Shown in pieces: positions 38,509 through 51,150 of a DNA stretch of 64,000 bases (within the stretch, counting starts at the first letter, position 1; every line of letters starts with the position of its first letter). The DNA comes from Gorsachius magnificus (Eukaryota > Chordata > Aves > Pelecaniformes > Ardeidae), in contig CM067084.1 in assembly GCA_034008185.1 (NCBI GenBank), positions 5,289,385 through 5,353,384 on the forward strand, given 5' to 3'. The notes below the pieces were generated by a model. It did no database searches. It saw only the letters and a list, made by a program, of their open reading frames with translations, and was not told the origin of the DNA. Made by a program: the position numbers and the translations under genes.

Positions 38509-41500
38509 CTTGAGAAAGCATCATCAAACCAGCTACCAGTCAAAAGCCAAACACGTTCACACTGTAAACCTATGTCTCAGGATACGTTATGCCCCTGCAC
38601 ACATTCAGCTGAACATGCTTTATCCCACCCCCTGCTTGCAGGTATGGAGTTCTCATACCATCGTGTTTCATAATTTTATATCACTTTTCAGGCTAGTGGG
38701 GAGAGAAATATTTGTTTTGCTTTATAGTCTTATTTGCGTTTAATCTTTTTTTCAATGGATTTCCTTTGTTAGTGTCTAAAACAAAGTTTTAATCCATCTT
38801 TTGCAGGCATTTTGAGTAAATGTAGGGACAAAGAGTAGTTGATTACCTCTTCCAAGACAGGTTTTGACAATTCACATACCTGATTCTTTTCTCATCTAAT
38901 TCCTCCACATGTTTTTGCGACGGTCTTTGGAGTTCTTTCCCTGATGGTATTAGTGGCCGTCCTTGATATTAAATATTGCTATGGAGCTTTTTTGAGATTT
39001 TTTTCTGTAACTTTGTTTTCAAAAGTCAGTCCCTGGAATTGCTGTGCTTTTGTGATGAAATTCTCTGTCTTGGTGTATGACACAAAGCCTTCTCTCTTGT
39101 TTCTCCATACCCTGATTACTTGCGTAGCATCAAAGAGAATTTCACATGTTAACTAAATCCATTGTTTTCTAAGGTTTAGTGAATTTTAATTATTTTCAGT
39201 GAAAGCTTTTCTTTGCTCTGTAATTAAAACAGAGGTAAAAGCCTTTCTTGTTAGTTGAGTTATTCTTAGAATGAATTAATGTTTGCTATTTTGTTTCAAC
39301 AGTCTCTCCAGTTTTGTTACTGTTTTCAGTATGTGAGTACCAACACTGGGATCCTCTGCAGGCACTAAGCCCAGAGAGCAGAGCAGTGGAGAGGTGAATG
39401 ATGGATAAACAGGCAACCATAGAAGTAGTTTCTCCCCATTCTCATCCATTGTGTCATCCAGCATTAACCTGCAAGAGGAAAACTTTCTCTCAGCAGTGCA
39501 CTCACTGTCCAATGTTGCAGATGTTTTCTCTACTTTTATAGCGCAAATGTGGGATTCAGGCAGTCCAGAGGGCTTTCAGCAGGTTTCTGCGGGAGGTCTG
39601 TGGTATCTCCAGTCATAACGTGTTTCTCTCCTGTGGCAGAATGCTCTGATGAGACCTCCAATAAAGCATCTCCTCAGGCGCCTTTTCCCAGTCTCACCGC
39701 TTGCTGCCCCAGCGCCTATGAGAGGTTTATAAAATCTGTTAGCTTTCCTTTGGCAGTAATCAATATCATGAGATGTGTGTGTGGAGGTGGGGAACAACGT
39801 GATTAGCTTGGCTGGTTTGCTGTGCTTAGGATGTCGAGGGGGCATTCCTCCCCAATACCTTCAGACTGCACTAATAATTAGAAATGCTGTAGTCCTAAAA
39901 AGATCTAGAAATATAATTAAAATCAAACGTAATACATCCTGGGGCAGAAATTGGCAGTGATATTTTCTGTTCCCTAGGATATATCCAAACCAATAAAAAT
40001 GAGCCCTTGTTTGTAGACAGATGGGAAGCTTCCTGTGTAGGACAGAGGAATAGCTGTGGCTGTTTATACCTTCATCTTACCAAGAGGGACCAAAAGAGAA
40101 ACATTGTTCAAGCGAAGATGTTCAATCAGCTTTTATCTTCTTTGTGGAAGATGCAGTTTATCTTTCTGAGGGATAATTGGACACCAGATGACAAAGCGAG
40201 CTAATTTTATAAAGAGGCTGAGGAATAAAGATTCTAGTCTGCAGCTATGCCTAATTCTGATCTGTTCACAGTAAAAATAATAACGCCTCTCCTTTGACAT
40301 GGCCATTTTAGCATTTTTGTTGCAAATGACTGCCATAGCAACTTGATAGAAAAAGACTTAAAGATTCTTCCTGTATGCAGCCATTTTGATCAGGAGATAA
40401 AAATGACCAAGTTGTCATAGTAGTAATATCTGGGTCATTGAATCAATTTTGCACCAATTTATGACTGTGAGGGAAATGAAAATGGAAAACAGACAAATAG
40501 TCTTTAAGTCCTGTTAACCGATTATATCCATCACTCACGCTCAGCTTTTCATTTGTAGGGATATGAATACCATAAGCACTGAACACGAGACTCAACTCAT
40601 AAATCAGTTTTGAAACAAAAATCTTTTGAGGCCTACGGGGAATATTTACAGACCTGCTGTATAAACCAGCAATGTAGATATGCAAAAAGCAGATGAAGAT
40701 TAAATGTTATATCTATAACCTTAGACTTCCAAGAGTTTTAGGAAGGATGTTATCATTCTCATGGGCTGACAAAGGGAGAAACACCATTTAGTCTCTCCCT
40801 CATTTGTTCTTAAGATTCCTAAAATTGCTAAGTGCTACTAAATTTCATCAAGGAGCTGAAGTGCCAGTCTACCAAATTAACTGAACCTGCTCATGAGAAG
40901 CAGTGATGAGTATTTTATCAGAAAATCCGTATGTATGGTGGATAGCAGTTTCAGTATCCTTCTGAGTTGCAGAGAGATGCAAGCTGATAGAAGCTCAGTA
41001 GATTCTACTTACCGCATGTTTGGCTGTTAAAGGAAAGAACATGTCAAATCATCCACTGATAGCATAATATGCTGCCAAGACCAAGATATTTTGAGTTAGC
41101 ATTTACTTATATACAGTATGGAAATGTCAGCCGTAAAGCAAGTCACCGTGTTCCTTTATTCATTTCGGGCTTTGTTTGTTTATTGAGATACTGCTTCCAC
41201 ACAGGCCCTGTGAATGGTGTTCCTGCTGGAAATGTAAAGCAAAACCTCGTTGCCGTATTTCTTTCTACAGGATTCAGTTTGTTAATCTACTAGGTGCCCT
41301 GCCTGCTACTCGAGCAATATCATCTTGGACTGGGACTGCAATTGGAGGTGTACAGGGTGTTTCCTGAAAGGATATTGGCAATTTTAGTAGCTTTGCTCTG
41401 TAAACCATCACTGAACCAAGTGCTGACCAGTGCTAGGCTGCTCCATGCCACTGCAGGGTTTGTCTTTTCCAAGTGTCCTCAAAACGTTCAAGCATAAAGA

Positions 41501-42013
41501 GTTTTGCTGAACTGTGGAGTTAATTTCTGCCTATTTATAAGATTTCCTGGGGAACATGTAGGGTTTTTTGCTCATTTCTGATCTCACTTGTTGAGTAATG
41601 CCTTTAGCTCAAGCTGTCGACATTCCTATAAATAACTGCATTTTGGCTGTGGCAGAGGTGATTGCTGATTATGAACAAAGGCAGATGTGGTAATGCTGAC
41701 CCATACACAGATGTTCCATTGTCTGTCTTGAGTGGGATGTTAGGGAAAAAAAAATGAATTTGTTTTCTCAGTTGTTTCTATATCAACAAATAAAATAGTC
41801 CCCAAAAATACTAGTCGTGCAAAATAACAGTATCTGATTATGTTGTCCAAGAGTAGCATAGCAGTTCATTACTCGCGGCTTATTCCATGTACTGAAGGGA
41901 GCTCAGCTGGAGGGCAGGGAGAGTGTGGGGAGCTGTATTTTCAGCCTGTTGTACTTCCATAGCAAAACCAGAGTCCAGATCCTCGCTTCCCATCTATAAC
42001 TAACTTGCACGTA
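38463..42013. other. Non-coding interval
   Basis: No gene or repeat family recognised. An 11-nt splice-flanked segment on the minus strand at 41013-41023 is discussed under findings. Confidence 0.45.
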
Positions 42014-42569
42014 TGTCGTGGTTTAACCCGGCTGGCAACTAAGCACCACGCAGCCGCTCGCTCACTCCCCCCCCCCTCCCTCAGTGGGATGGGGGAGAGA
42101 ATCGGGAAGGAGAAAAAAGGTTAGAGCCGAGGGCTGAGATAAAGACAGTTTAATAAGAGAAAATAATAATAATAGTAATAATGAGAATGATAACAAAATA
42201 TACAGAATATACAAAACGAATGATGCACAATGCAATTGCTCACCACCCGCCGACCGATGCCCAGCGCGTCCCGAGCAGCGATCAGTACCCGAGCGACCGA
42301 CCGACCCACCAACCCCCCCGAGCATGACGTTCTATGGTATGGAATAGCTCTTTGGACAGTTTGGGTCCTAGCTGTGCTGTACTCCCAGCTTGTTATGCAC
42401 CTGGCCGAGCAGGAGAAGCTCAAAAAGTCCTTGAGCAGTCTGAGCACTGCTTGGCAACAACTAAAAACATCAGCGTGTTATCAACATTCTTCTGGCACTA
42501 AATCCAAAGCACAGCACTATGCTAGCTTCTGTGAAGAAAATTAACTCTATCCCAGCTGAAACCAGGACA
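42014..42569 (-). mobile_element. Solo LTR of an ERVL-type endogenous retrovirus
   Basis: The 556-bp element begins TGTCGTGGTTTAACCC and ends CCAGCTGAAACCAGGACA on the plus strand, the antisense of bird ERVL LTRs. Perfect 5-bp target duplications ACGTA flank it (42009-42013 and 42570-42574), as expected for ERVL integration. No gag, pol or env lies beside it, so the provirus was reduced to a single LTR by recombination between its LTRs. On the sense strand the CCATACCATAGAACGTCATG block runs straight into a G tract, so the TATA segment normally there seems to be deleted. An AAT-rich stretch (about 42161-42193) has expanded inside it. The CpG-rich middle suggests a fairly recent insertion. Confidence 0.95.
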
Positions 42570-43330
42570 ACGTATGCGCTTCTTGCAGTTTTGTCCACGG
42601 GACAAGAGTCTGATTGGCTGAACTAAGCATGCTAAGGGTTGGGTTTACTTCTATTGCTGACAGACCCTTTTGAAGCTGGGACTAGAATTTAAATACCCCT
42701 TCCTTCTCTGTCAGACATGAACGTGATTTTATCCTGGTATAGCATTTGGAAGGGAGCTGATGTGTAACCCAAAAGGGGAGCTGGAGCTAGGAGACTGCGC
42801 CAGGGCGATGGAAGTGGAGCAGATGAGAACTCTCTAGAAAGGGTCAAATCAGGAGGGAAAAATGCAGACTGGCTGGTCGCCTTGGGCCGGAGCCAATGAG
42901 GAAGGAATTGCTAGGGGAATTTTGTTAGTTTGACAAAGATTTCTCACAGCGTACCAGAGTCATTTGCTGTTTCAAAGGCCAAAGGACACCTGCGGGGAGG
43001 AAGGGGGAAGAAAGCGTGGGAGTCCTGCAGTCACTTCCAGAGCCGTTCTGTCTGGAAATGATGTAACATCACCTGGCTCGTACGGGTACCACACACTGTG
43101 AAAGAAGCTGCACGGCCGGACCACACTCATTCTCGCTGGTTCTGTGCTATCCAGGGGTCAGTGAGCCTGCAGTTGGAGACTGTACTACAGCTGTAGCACC
43201 TGTAGGGCTGGTAACTTCGTTCCTGGGACCTCCCAAGTGGCCAGTGAATTTCGATGCTTGGGACTTTCCTCTTCACAAAAGCGGGAGTAGCCACCTTCAT
43301 GCACTCTTCACGGCCGGAGGTTTAGATCTC
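42570..43330 (+). promoter_or_regulatory. CpG-enriched putative promoter or enhancer
   Basis: This segment has clearly more CpG than the surrounding DNA. On the plus strand it contains an inverted CCAAT box (TGATTGGCTG, 42611-42620), a TATA-like TTTAAATA (42688-42695) and an initiator-like TCAGAC with its A at 42713, about 25 bp downstream. Further right are the bZIP-type palindrome TGATGTAACATCA (43059-43071), two copies of CACGGCCGGA (43111, 43309) and a consensus NF-kB site GGGACTTTCC (43260-43269). The first ATG after the initiator opens only 16 codons, so a transcript would probably be non-coding, or its coding exon lies elsewhere. A GTAATG donor-like site follows at about 43466. Function is inferred from motifs only. 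Confidence 0.35.
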
Positions 43331-45229
43331 ACTTGATTGCAAAAAGCAAGACTTTTTGTAGCATGAGGTTGAAAACTTGAGGACTTTCTTTCATTTCCTG
43401 GTACTTTGAGGTTTTCTATTTATGGAAATTCTGCAAGCGTGAAGCGCTGTTCTTGTTTTGTAAAGGTAATGTCTAGCCTAAATACAGAAAGGAAGAAGCT
43501 TGTAGTATAATGCCCAGTTGGTTTGGTTTCTTGCCAATGTCTGAACTCTCCTAATTTTGCGATCGTAACTCTCAGATTATCTGTAAATTACAAATATGTG
43601 AATAACTGATTGAAAGGGAGTGTAAATTATACATAGAACAAGTGAGGCAGGAGTCTCCTTTTCCCCATTTCTTCCTCAACCTCTGATTCCCCACTTACGG
43701 CATAGTCTGCTGCTTCTGTCTCTGTGTATTTGATCCCCCTTTCTGCACCTCTGCCACCAGCTCTGATTTTGTGTGGGTTACCGATGAGTGATTCTCAAGG
43801 AAGTGGTTTAGGAAAGCAGGTTATCTGCGTGTTAAAAAATCAACCAGTTCACTGCCTATGAGCCTGTAATTGGTGTATCCTAAAGCGGATTTGTTATGCT
43901 GCTTGAAGTCCAGCAGAAACAAACAACATATTAGTTTGCAGTCCAAACGCAATGCCTGAAGAATAGTGCTCTCACGGATAACTCTCAGGTACCTCTAAAC
44001 ACAGATCTGAATTACTGATGTGTTTCGCTGCTCAAATCATCACTTAGCATATCTCAAGGGCAGGCAGGTGGGGTTTTTTTCTGTTCTCTGAGGGTTATGA
44101 CAGAAATACTGTTTTCATGAAGCAGTACCTGAAGGAAAAATGTTAGCATCTTATGGAAATGACTTTACTGTGATACATCAAAGAATCATGGGCTAAAGTT
44201 ATAGGCACGCAAGCTATTAGTGCTTCCTCCCCTCCACTTAGCAAGCTGTTTATCTTTTGAAAGGCTGAAAACTCTTCGGTTTATTTTCCATAGATTTCCT
44301 TATGGAACAAGCAGTATAAATAAAATCTGCAATATGAAGCTTTGGGGATGAAAAGAGATAATATTTGTGCTTAATTTCTTTCCTCCTTCCCATCCACATC
44401 ATGTTCCACATTTGCATATGAAATTAATCTCCCACCCTTTCCCGTGAGCCCTGTTAGTGCCCTGCTGTGCCCTCCCACACAACTTGGCCAATATTAAAAG
44501 ACCTTTAAATCTATCTTTGAAAATATATTTTGGGAACTACCTTTTGGACTACATTTCTGTTTAAATGAGCTTTTCCTTGTTCCCAAATGTTAAAATGTAA
44601 GCTAGAGGAGCTAGGAGAAGGGCGAACCCTGATGCTGCTGAAGTATGTATTTTTCTGTGAGTAGACTGCTAGAAATAATATTCCCTGGACTGAGTTGATG
44701 AACGTGAAGCTTTAAGCCATGATGTACATATATATGTATGTTTGCATTCAATTCCAAGGAGCAGAGGTGGGGTGGGGAAAAAGTGCAGTAGGACCGACAC
44801 GTGTTGCCTACACACCCTAGTAAGAAGCAGCTGTTGCTGAGATTTCGGAACCCTTGCTCTCTTTACTGTAGCTGGGACCTTGGCTAAGATTACCGGTGAC
44901 TTGTTATCCTCACAAGGAATTAAAAGGGTGGCATTGGAGTCTCTTGCTCACTATTATTTGTAGTGAAGCTACACATAAAGCCCCAGTTGAAATTAGGGAC
45001 CAATTTTACTAAGCATTGTACAGATTCATAAACTCAATGCTGTTTCTCTAAATAAAAGTGGGAAGCAGCTCTCAGGTGGTTTGTATAATTGCCCCAAAAG
45101 ACACTGCTGAAAGCCACAAATAGATCTTGTCTCATCATTCTCAGACAAATGCTCTCGCCACTAGAACAGGCTGTAATACAAGCATATTTTAGCACTCTAG
45201 TACAGTGATGCCAATCCCTGTGATTAGAA

Positions 45230-45263
<34 letters not shown>

Positions 45264-48200
45264 GTGATTGCTGCACTATTTGACATTTTTCAAGTGTCAG
45301 TTTCTGTGCTCAAGCAGCTGACTAAGGAGTCCCAACTTCCTTTAGAAACAAAAGTTTCAAGCCCTTGTGGTTGCAGAAAATTGCTTGAAAATGGGGCTCA
45401 TTGATTGTTTTATCAGTCGGTTTTGAAGAGCAGAATGTTTGCTGGCTTTCTTTTCATTCTTTTTTAACCTTTTTAAACAGCTGTCACTAATAATCACTAA
45501 ATTAAATATTATGCAACTTTCTCAACTAATTTATAGCTGTGTGGTCATTTGTTATGGCTACACTGCAGGAAAAAAGCCTGTAAGGAAAAACAAGCGTATG
45601 TTTTTTGCATAGTTGTTGGATGCGCCTCTATCATAAGGTAGGAGTGCTGAGACACACTTAGTTTGCATCCCAGCTGCAGAAAGACATTTCTAATGGTCCA
45701 TCACAACCAACGTACCATCTGCTTTTTCTAGGCTATTCCATCCTTGTCTAACCTCTTTCCTTTCCGATTTAAAAGCAAGCACTTTTCCTCAAACCTGTTG
45801 CCATTCACTAAATTATTTTTTAAACCCATTCAGGAAAAATTAACCTGGGCTCCATCTTGTCAAATATTCTGTCACTGGAGCAGCTGTGGCTTTTGAGGGA
45901 AGAAAAGCTTGCTCTCAGTTAGAGTTACAGTGTGGTGGCAGTGTGAGCAATGGTCTATCCACACTGGCAGTGCCTCTTGCCCTCTCCTCAGTTAATCAGC
46001 TTGTACAGGCTGCTTATGTTTTTGCCTACTTTTGAGTGTGTGAATTATCAATGTGATCTATGTGGAAATATCAGCAAGTAAAAATGAGGCTAATCCTTGA
46101 CTACCTTCTTGAATCAGCGCTTGAAGAATGAGGTATTCCTTCTTCATCCTAGCTGTAGTATTTTATAATTGTTTAGGAAATATTTTCATTGATTTTAGAA
46201 AGAGGTATGGATTTCATAGCTGTAAAAACATAGATCTTTTCAAACCTCATTGAGCCCCTGTCTTCAGTGATAGTGGCGATGGGTTCATTATGCAGTGCAT
46301 TTTATCAGTTTTACATTTTTTGCTTTTAAACATCCTCCTTGATCTTATGTTATAAGAAGGCCTATAAAAATGCACAGCTTATCTGCACAGTACTTTGTAG
46401 CCTGGTATCACAGCTTCCCTAGGATGTATCCTCTTTAATCAGAACAGTACTGATCTCCTCTTCCCGCTGCTCATTATTATTGTCGTTTGTGTTACATTAT
46501 AGTGAGCGTTGCACAGACAGAACATAGAGACCAGCCCCATAACTTGTTAATCGTCCTTCATATGGAAATGTCTGCATTCCTTTAATCATTTAAATCGATC
46601 CTTTTAGAGTCTTCTGTCTGCCCCCCCAACCTTCGTGTGTGTGTCTGTTACCAATGACAAGAAATGAACAAAATGTTTTTGCAAAAAAGTGCACTGCTGA
46701 TTTACATTACAAAACTGCAGGACTATTTGCCTAGCCCATTTCTTAACCATTCTCGGAGGGTTTTGAAAGTAAAGGCTTTGAGAGTCCTAGGACACCTACG
46801 TGCTCCTACCAACCCCACTGTGAGAAATGTGCTTTCAGAACCACTGTGGCACAGAGACAGGAGGTTTTGATGGAGCTTTCCCTAATGGTGTTCTCGTATC
46901 GTTCTTGGATGGTTAACTCATTTAAAAGCACAGAAAGCGCAAATAGTTTTAAGTTATGATTACCGGTTAGATATTACTTTGCTTTTATTAACAACCAATT
47001 CCATCTGCTGTCATGCTTCTCTTTTGCCTAGCTTTCTTGGGCTCCTCTGTGTCCTTGTAGACATGTTTGTTTTCTACATTACATAACATCACCACATTTG
47101 TGTCATGCCTGTTTTCCAGATGGCCGTTAAATATATTAAAAACCTGTAGTCTAAAGCCAATATAAAGCCTTACAACTCTCTTTAAAAATAGACGGTTTAC
47201 TACTTACTTCCACTGTATTTTTCCTGTTCTGGGCTAGAGCTATAGATCTTGTCCATGGTGCTTGGGATTTCTGAGAGCATTTTATCATGCTGACTTTGAC
47301 TTATTAGTACAAGGCTGTATAGTTTTTGGCACTCCTTCTCTTTCTGCCTAATGTGGTAAAAGTCACTGGAAATGCTAAATTTGTTGCTCGTATTTCAGTG
47401 AGGAACAGGCCCCTGTGAGAGATCCTTTGTTCCTGCAGCTGATTCCATTCTTGTTCCAAAAGAGCCTGGTTCCCCTTGTGCCTAAGGATACAGATGATCA
47501 TGGGGCTCAGGGGGCTAGGCTTTCCCTCACAAAATGCAAGGAAGATACTCTTTGAAGGCATTTTATGCATTGTCTTGATAATTTCACTTAATTATTACCT
47601 GTTCCTCCCCCCCAAAGAATGCAATATAATTGGAATGTTTAGTGAGCGTTGCAAGTGCCACTTCGTTTATGAACAAATTCAGTAGCTGAGACAGTTTTGA
47701 ATTAAACGCTGGAACGGAGTCCTGCCTTCATTTGGAAGAAGTGAAGATCAGGTTTTCCTTGGTTTGTGATTCCGGAGTATCCTTGGTAGTTATTTATGTT
47801 CTGTTAATGCTATTCCTCTGGCTTCTTAGTTGCATGACTTTTACTGAAGAGAGAATCTCTTCTCGCTTAGGAGTGGAAGAAACCCTTTTTGCTGTCTCTG
47901 GGCAGCTGATGGTGCACCTGAAAGCCCCTGATGAGCAGTAGGGTGCGCTGGGCAGGCCTCAGCAAAGCTGCGTGGCATCAGGGTATTCCCAGGTCCAGCC
48001 CCAACTGCTGGGCCAGAGCAGAGATGTGTGGGCATTGTGTCTCGAATCAAGAACCAGCACGCTGCAGGACCTGTGTTTGCTTCAGAACTAGCCCACATAT
48101 AAAGTATAACCTTGCATAAATATGCGTATGCTTGCTCTCCCCCCCACCGCCCCTTGCTCTCTAATAGTTTTCCCTGAGATTCTTGAACAACAGAGCAGAT

Positions 48201-50784
48201 GGAAACCTTATTTAAATTTAGAAACCGTGAATACCACATGCTGAGCTCAATGGAGCAATTCAAGTCAGTTTCCCTTAAATGAATTTTTTTTTTTAATGCT
48301 GGATTCCATTTAGAATTTTAAAAACAGCATAAACACGTGATATAAAGCATCTGAAGATACCTGTATTCCTTACCACATAATGCCTCGCTGGTGTATAAGT
48401 GTGAAAATGTGTCCTAAACAGATCAAATTTCACAGCTAGTCATCCTAAAGGGCATTAACACTCCATTATTTATTAGAGCCATTATAAAAGAAACTCCTGC
48501 ACCGTCCCTAAAGAGAGAAAATCTGTCATGGTTCCCAGGAAAGAGAAGCAAGGATTATCCTTGAAAGCAGTCAAAGGAGAGAATAGTTTTTACCAACTTG
48601 TCAGTGGAGTTGCCATGGGCACCAGCAAGGAGCCTAGGTTTAAATGTCAGATTTCCCTTCGACTACTGTCTTTTGCTTTTCTTTTGCTTTATTTTTGCAT
48701 TCATTCCATTATTTTCTTTTTTTTTTCCTTTTTATAAGCATTTCTCTACCCACATCCCTTTCTTCCTAATGCCCACTTTCACTTCTTTCTATACCTATCC
48801 TCAGACATCACACCAATCCCAGGTAAAGAAGTCTGTTTTTTCAAAGTAAGTGTCTTCTTGGAAACTCATTTGGAAGTATTAGCGTATTAATATTTGTCTG
48901 GCAAAGAATAAAAAAGCAAAGAAAATTGCTTTGAGACTGACACAGTTCAGGAAGAAGCAGCAGCGTGGAGTCGGCAGCAGCTCCCCTTCAGCATTATTGC
49001 GCCTGGTTGTTCGGAGACATGTGGTACGTTTCATTATTTGCTAAAATATTACACAGAGAGGGGTGGGGGAAGGAAAAGAGCAGAAGGGAAAAGCTCACAT
49101 CTGTGGTAATGTCTCTGCAGGGGAAAAAAAAAAGGCAAATCCTACCATTTGTGGAAGGTATTCATGTGTTGCCGGCTGGCTAAACTGCACATCAATTGAA
49201 TTAACATATCCGTTAAATCTAGATAAAAGCTCAGAAGAAGCAGTTTAGAAAACACTTTTTTCTTTTCTGTTCTTTTTATTTTTTTTTCTTCCTTTAATTC
49301 CTCTAAGCTGGCACGGGACATCTGGGTTGGTTTTGTTTTGTGTGCTGGGTTTTTGTTTTGCCTTGTGTGTCTTCACTGTCAAAACCCCAAAACAAGCCCA
49401 GCTGCCTTAAAAAAAAAAAAAAATTTAAAAAATCCGTTTGTGTTTTGCTTACTTGTTAATAGCGTTAGCATGTAAATGAACACATCCAGGCTGTAAAATG
49501 AGCAACTCATGAGTGGGTGGGAAGTTCACACCTCCTTTGGTGCTATTGTTTCAGGCTGTCTAGCTGCAGGCGCAGTAGGGCCAGAAGAGTACAGCCTTTT
49601 GCATAAATGAAGGCAAGAGTTGCAAAAAGAAACCAAGACTTTTTTGAGAACCAAATAATGCTGTCATGGACTGGGGGCCTGTAACCTCCCTTTGGTCACT
49701 GAATTTGTTCTGGAGAATGAAGAGAAAACTGTGGTGCTAGCAAATTTTCAAATTTGGATCCTGGGTTTAGTCTCAGACTTTATTTTCATACTGCGTGCTT
49801 CCCTGTGGCTTTGGACAATGTGGTAAATCAGTGCTTGTGGTTTTGAAAACCATTTCTGATTGGCCTTCCTACGATCCTGTCTTGCCTTTAAGAAACTCTG
49901 AGCAATTATATATATGACACATAACTAATGGTGGATCGATACTGACTTGAAAACTGCGTTGTTAATAGAGTTAATAGGGGGCCAGTTTTCAGCATGCATA
50001 TTTTTAATCCAAACTGAAGTTTCCACAGTGATTTTGAATTATGTGATTTCTTATTCGCTCTTGTGAATCATTTCTATGTTCTTGGTGCACATAGCAATGG
50101 TGCTGGGTGGTGGAAAGATGCACAATCATGAAATTTGAATGGCTGTGTTACAAAAAGAGAAATCTCTGTTCAGAGGCTGACAGAGCCGTGAGTCCTCTAT
50201 ATACAGCCTGAGGTGTTCCATACTGCATGCAGTCCCAAGGTCTGTTACCTTAAGATCATCCAGCCCTTGAAACAAATACTTCAGGAATCTGCCTGTGCAA
50301 GAGGGAGGAAGGTGTGAAAGTTCAGTACCTACAACAAAGCATCTCGAAGTTTAGGAGATGGTATTAATGACATTCATGGAAAAGCATGACGATCCTTGTT
50401 TGCTAAAGGCTGTGACGTGACAGCACTGATGTAACCAGTTACTTTGATTTGGGTTTCATCAGGGCCCAACTTGCAGGGACTGAGAGCAGCGTCACGGTGT
50501 GGCGTGCTGAGTGTTCCTGCTTTGCTGGATAGGTTAGTCCTTGCCGTGGGATTTCGGTACTGACTTATGCTCTACCCTGAAGAACCCCAGCAGCCTTTGG
50601 GGGTGCTAGGGAACAGAAACGTCCTCCTTCCTCTCAGCTGGGCACTAGCAGGGTCACTGGTGCTGAAGGTTGAAGCCCTCAAAGCAGCTTCTGGAAGCTC
50701 AGTTACAAGCAGAAATGTCAGCTCCTTCCTCTAAAGCTTTAGCATTCAGCCGTTACGGAGAGTCTGAAAAAGCAGTAGTAATAT
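43331..50784. other. Non-coding interval
   Basis: No gene recognised. It contains a T26 run (45233-45258). GC-richer parts at about 47880-48080 and 50440-50720 carry no domain-like frame; the 140-codon minus frame at 47841-48263 has no recognisable features. Confidence 0.45.
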
Positions 50785-51150
50785 TCTCCTTTGGAGAAAG
50801 ACTGAACAAACTGAGCAGAAGCATTTAAAGAGAAAAAGGAATAATCTCTTCTTAGTGTTTTCTGTGGACATAAATAGAAAGGGACAAGAAATAAAGGACC
50901 ACAAATTGCAAAAAGGGAAAATTAAGGTTAAGCATTAAGACGTTCTCTCAGGTAGTAAAGGTTAGTTAGTCATTGAAACAGATTGCCTAGGGAAGCTGTG
51001 AAATGTTTATCATCAAGAATTTAAAGAAAAAAAATAGGAGACAATGTCAAGAATGTCTCGGGTGCAATTGCTAAAGGAAAGTGCTAAATATAACTGTCCT
51101 GTTGTGGGGCAGAGGGAAGGACTGGGGCCCTTCTAGCCTGAGTTTCCATG
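50785..51150 (+). mobile_element. Ancient, degraded CR1 LINE 3' fragment
   Basis: CR1 landmarks appear in order on the plus strand: GGAGAAAGACTGAACAAACT, an AAATTGCAAAAAGGGAAAAT stretch followed by a TTAAG/CATTAAGA block, GAAACAGATTGCCTAGGGAAG, and near the end GGGGCAGAGGGAAGGACTGG with CCCTTCTAGCC. Divergence is heavy and no open frame survives. It resembles the copy at 28210-28630 in age and extent. Confidence 0.78.

Noticed and set aside
42062..42544. Open frames of 87-108 codons on both strands
   Set aside because: They lie wholly inside the ERVL solo LTR, which is non-coding.
47400..47560. Plus-strand exon-like piece after a TTTCAG acceptor
   Set aside because: The frame runs to a stop with no recognisable protein, and an equally long antisense frame exists, suggesting chance.
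46500..47653. 14-bp exact repeat TAGTGAGCGTTGCA at 46500 and 47640
   Set aside because: Several exact 14-mers are expected to recur by chance in 64 kb, and similarity does not extend beyond the core.
47841..48263. 140-codon minus-strand open frame
   Set aside because: GC-richer stretch lowers stop frequency; the translation has no recognisable motif and runs into low-information sequence.
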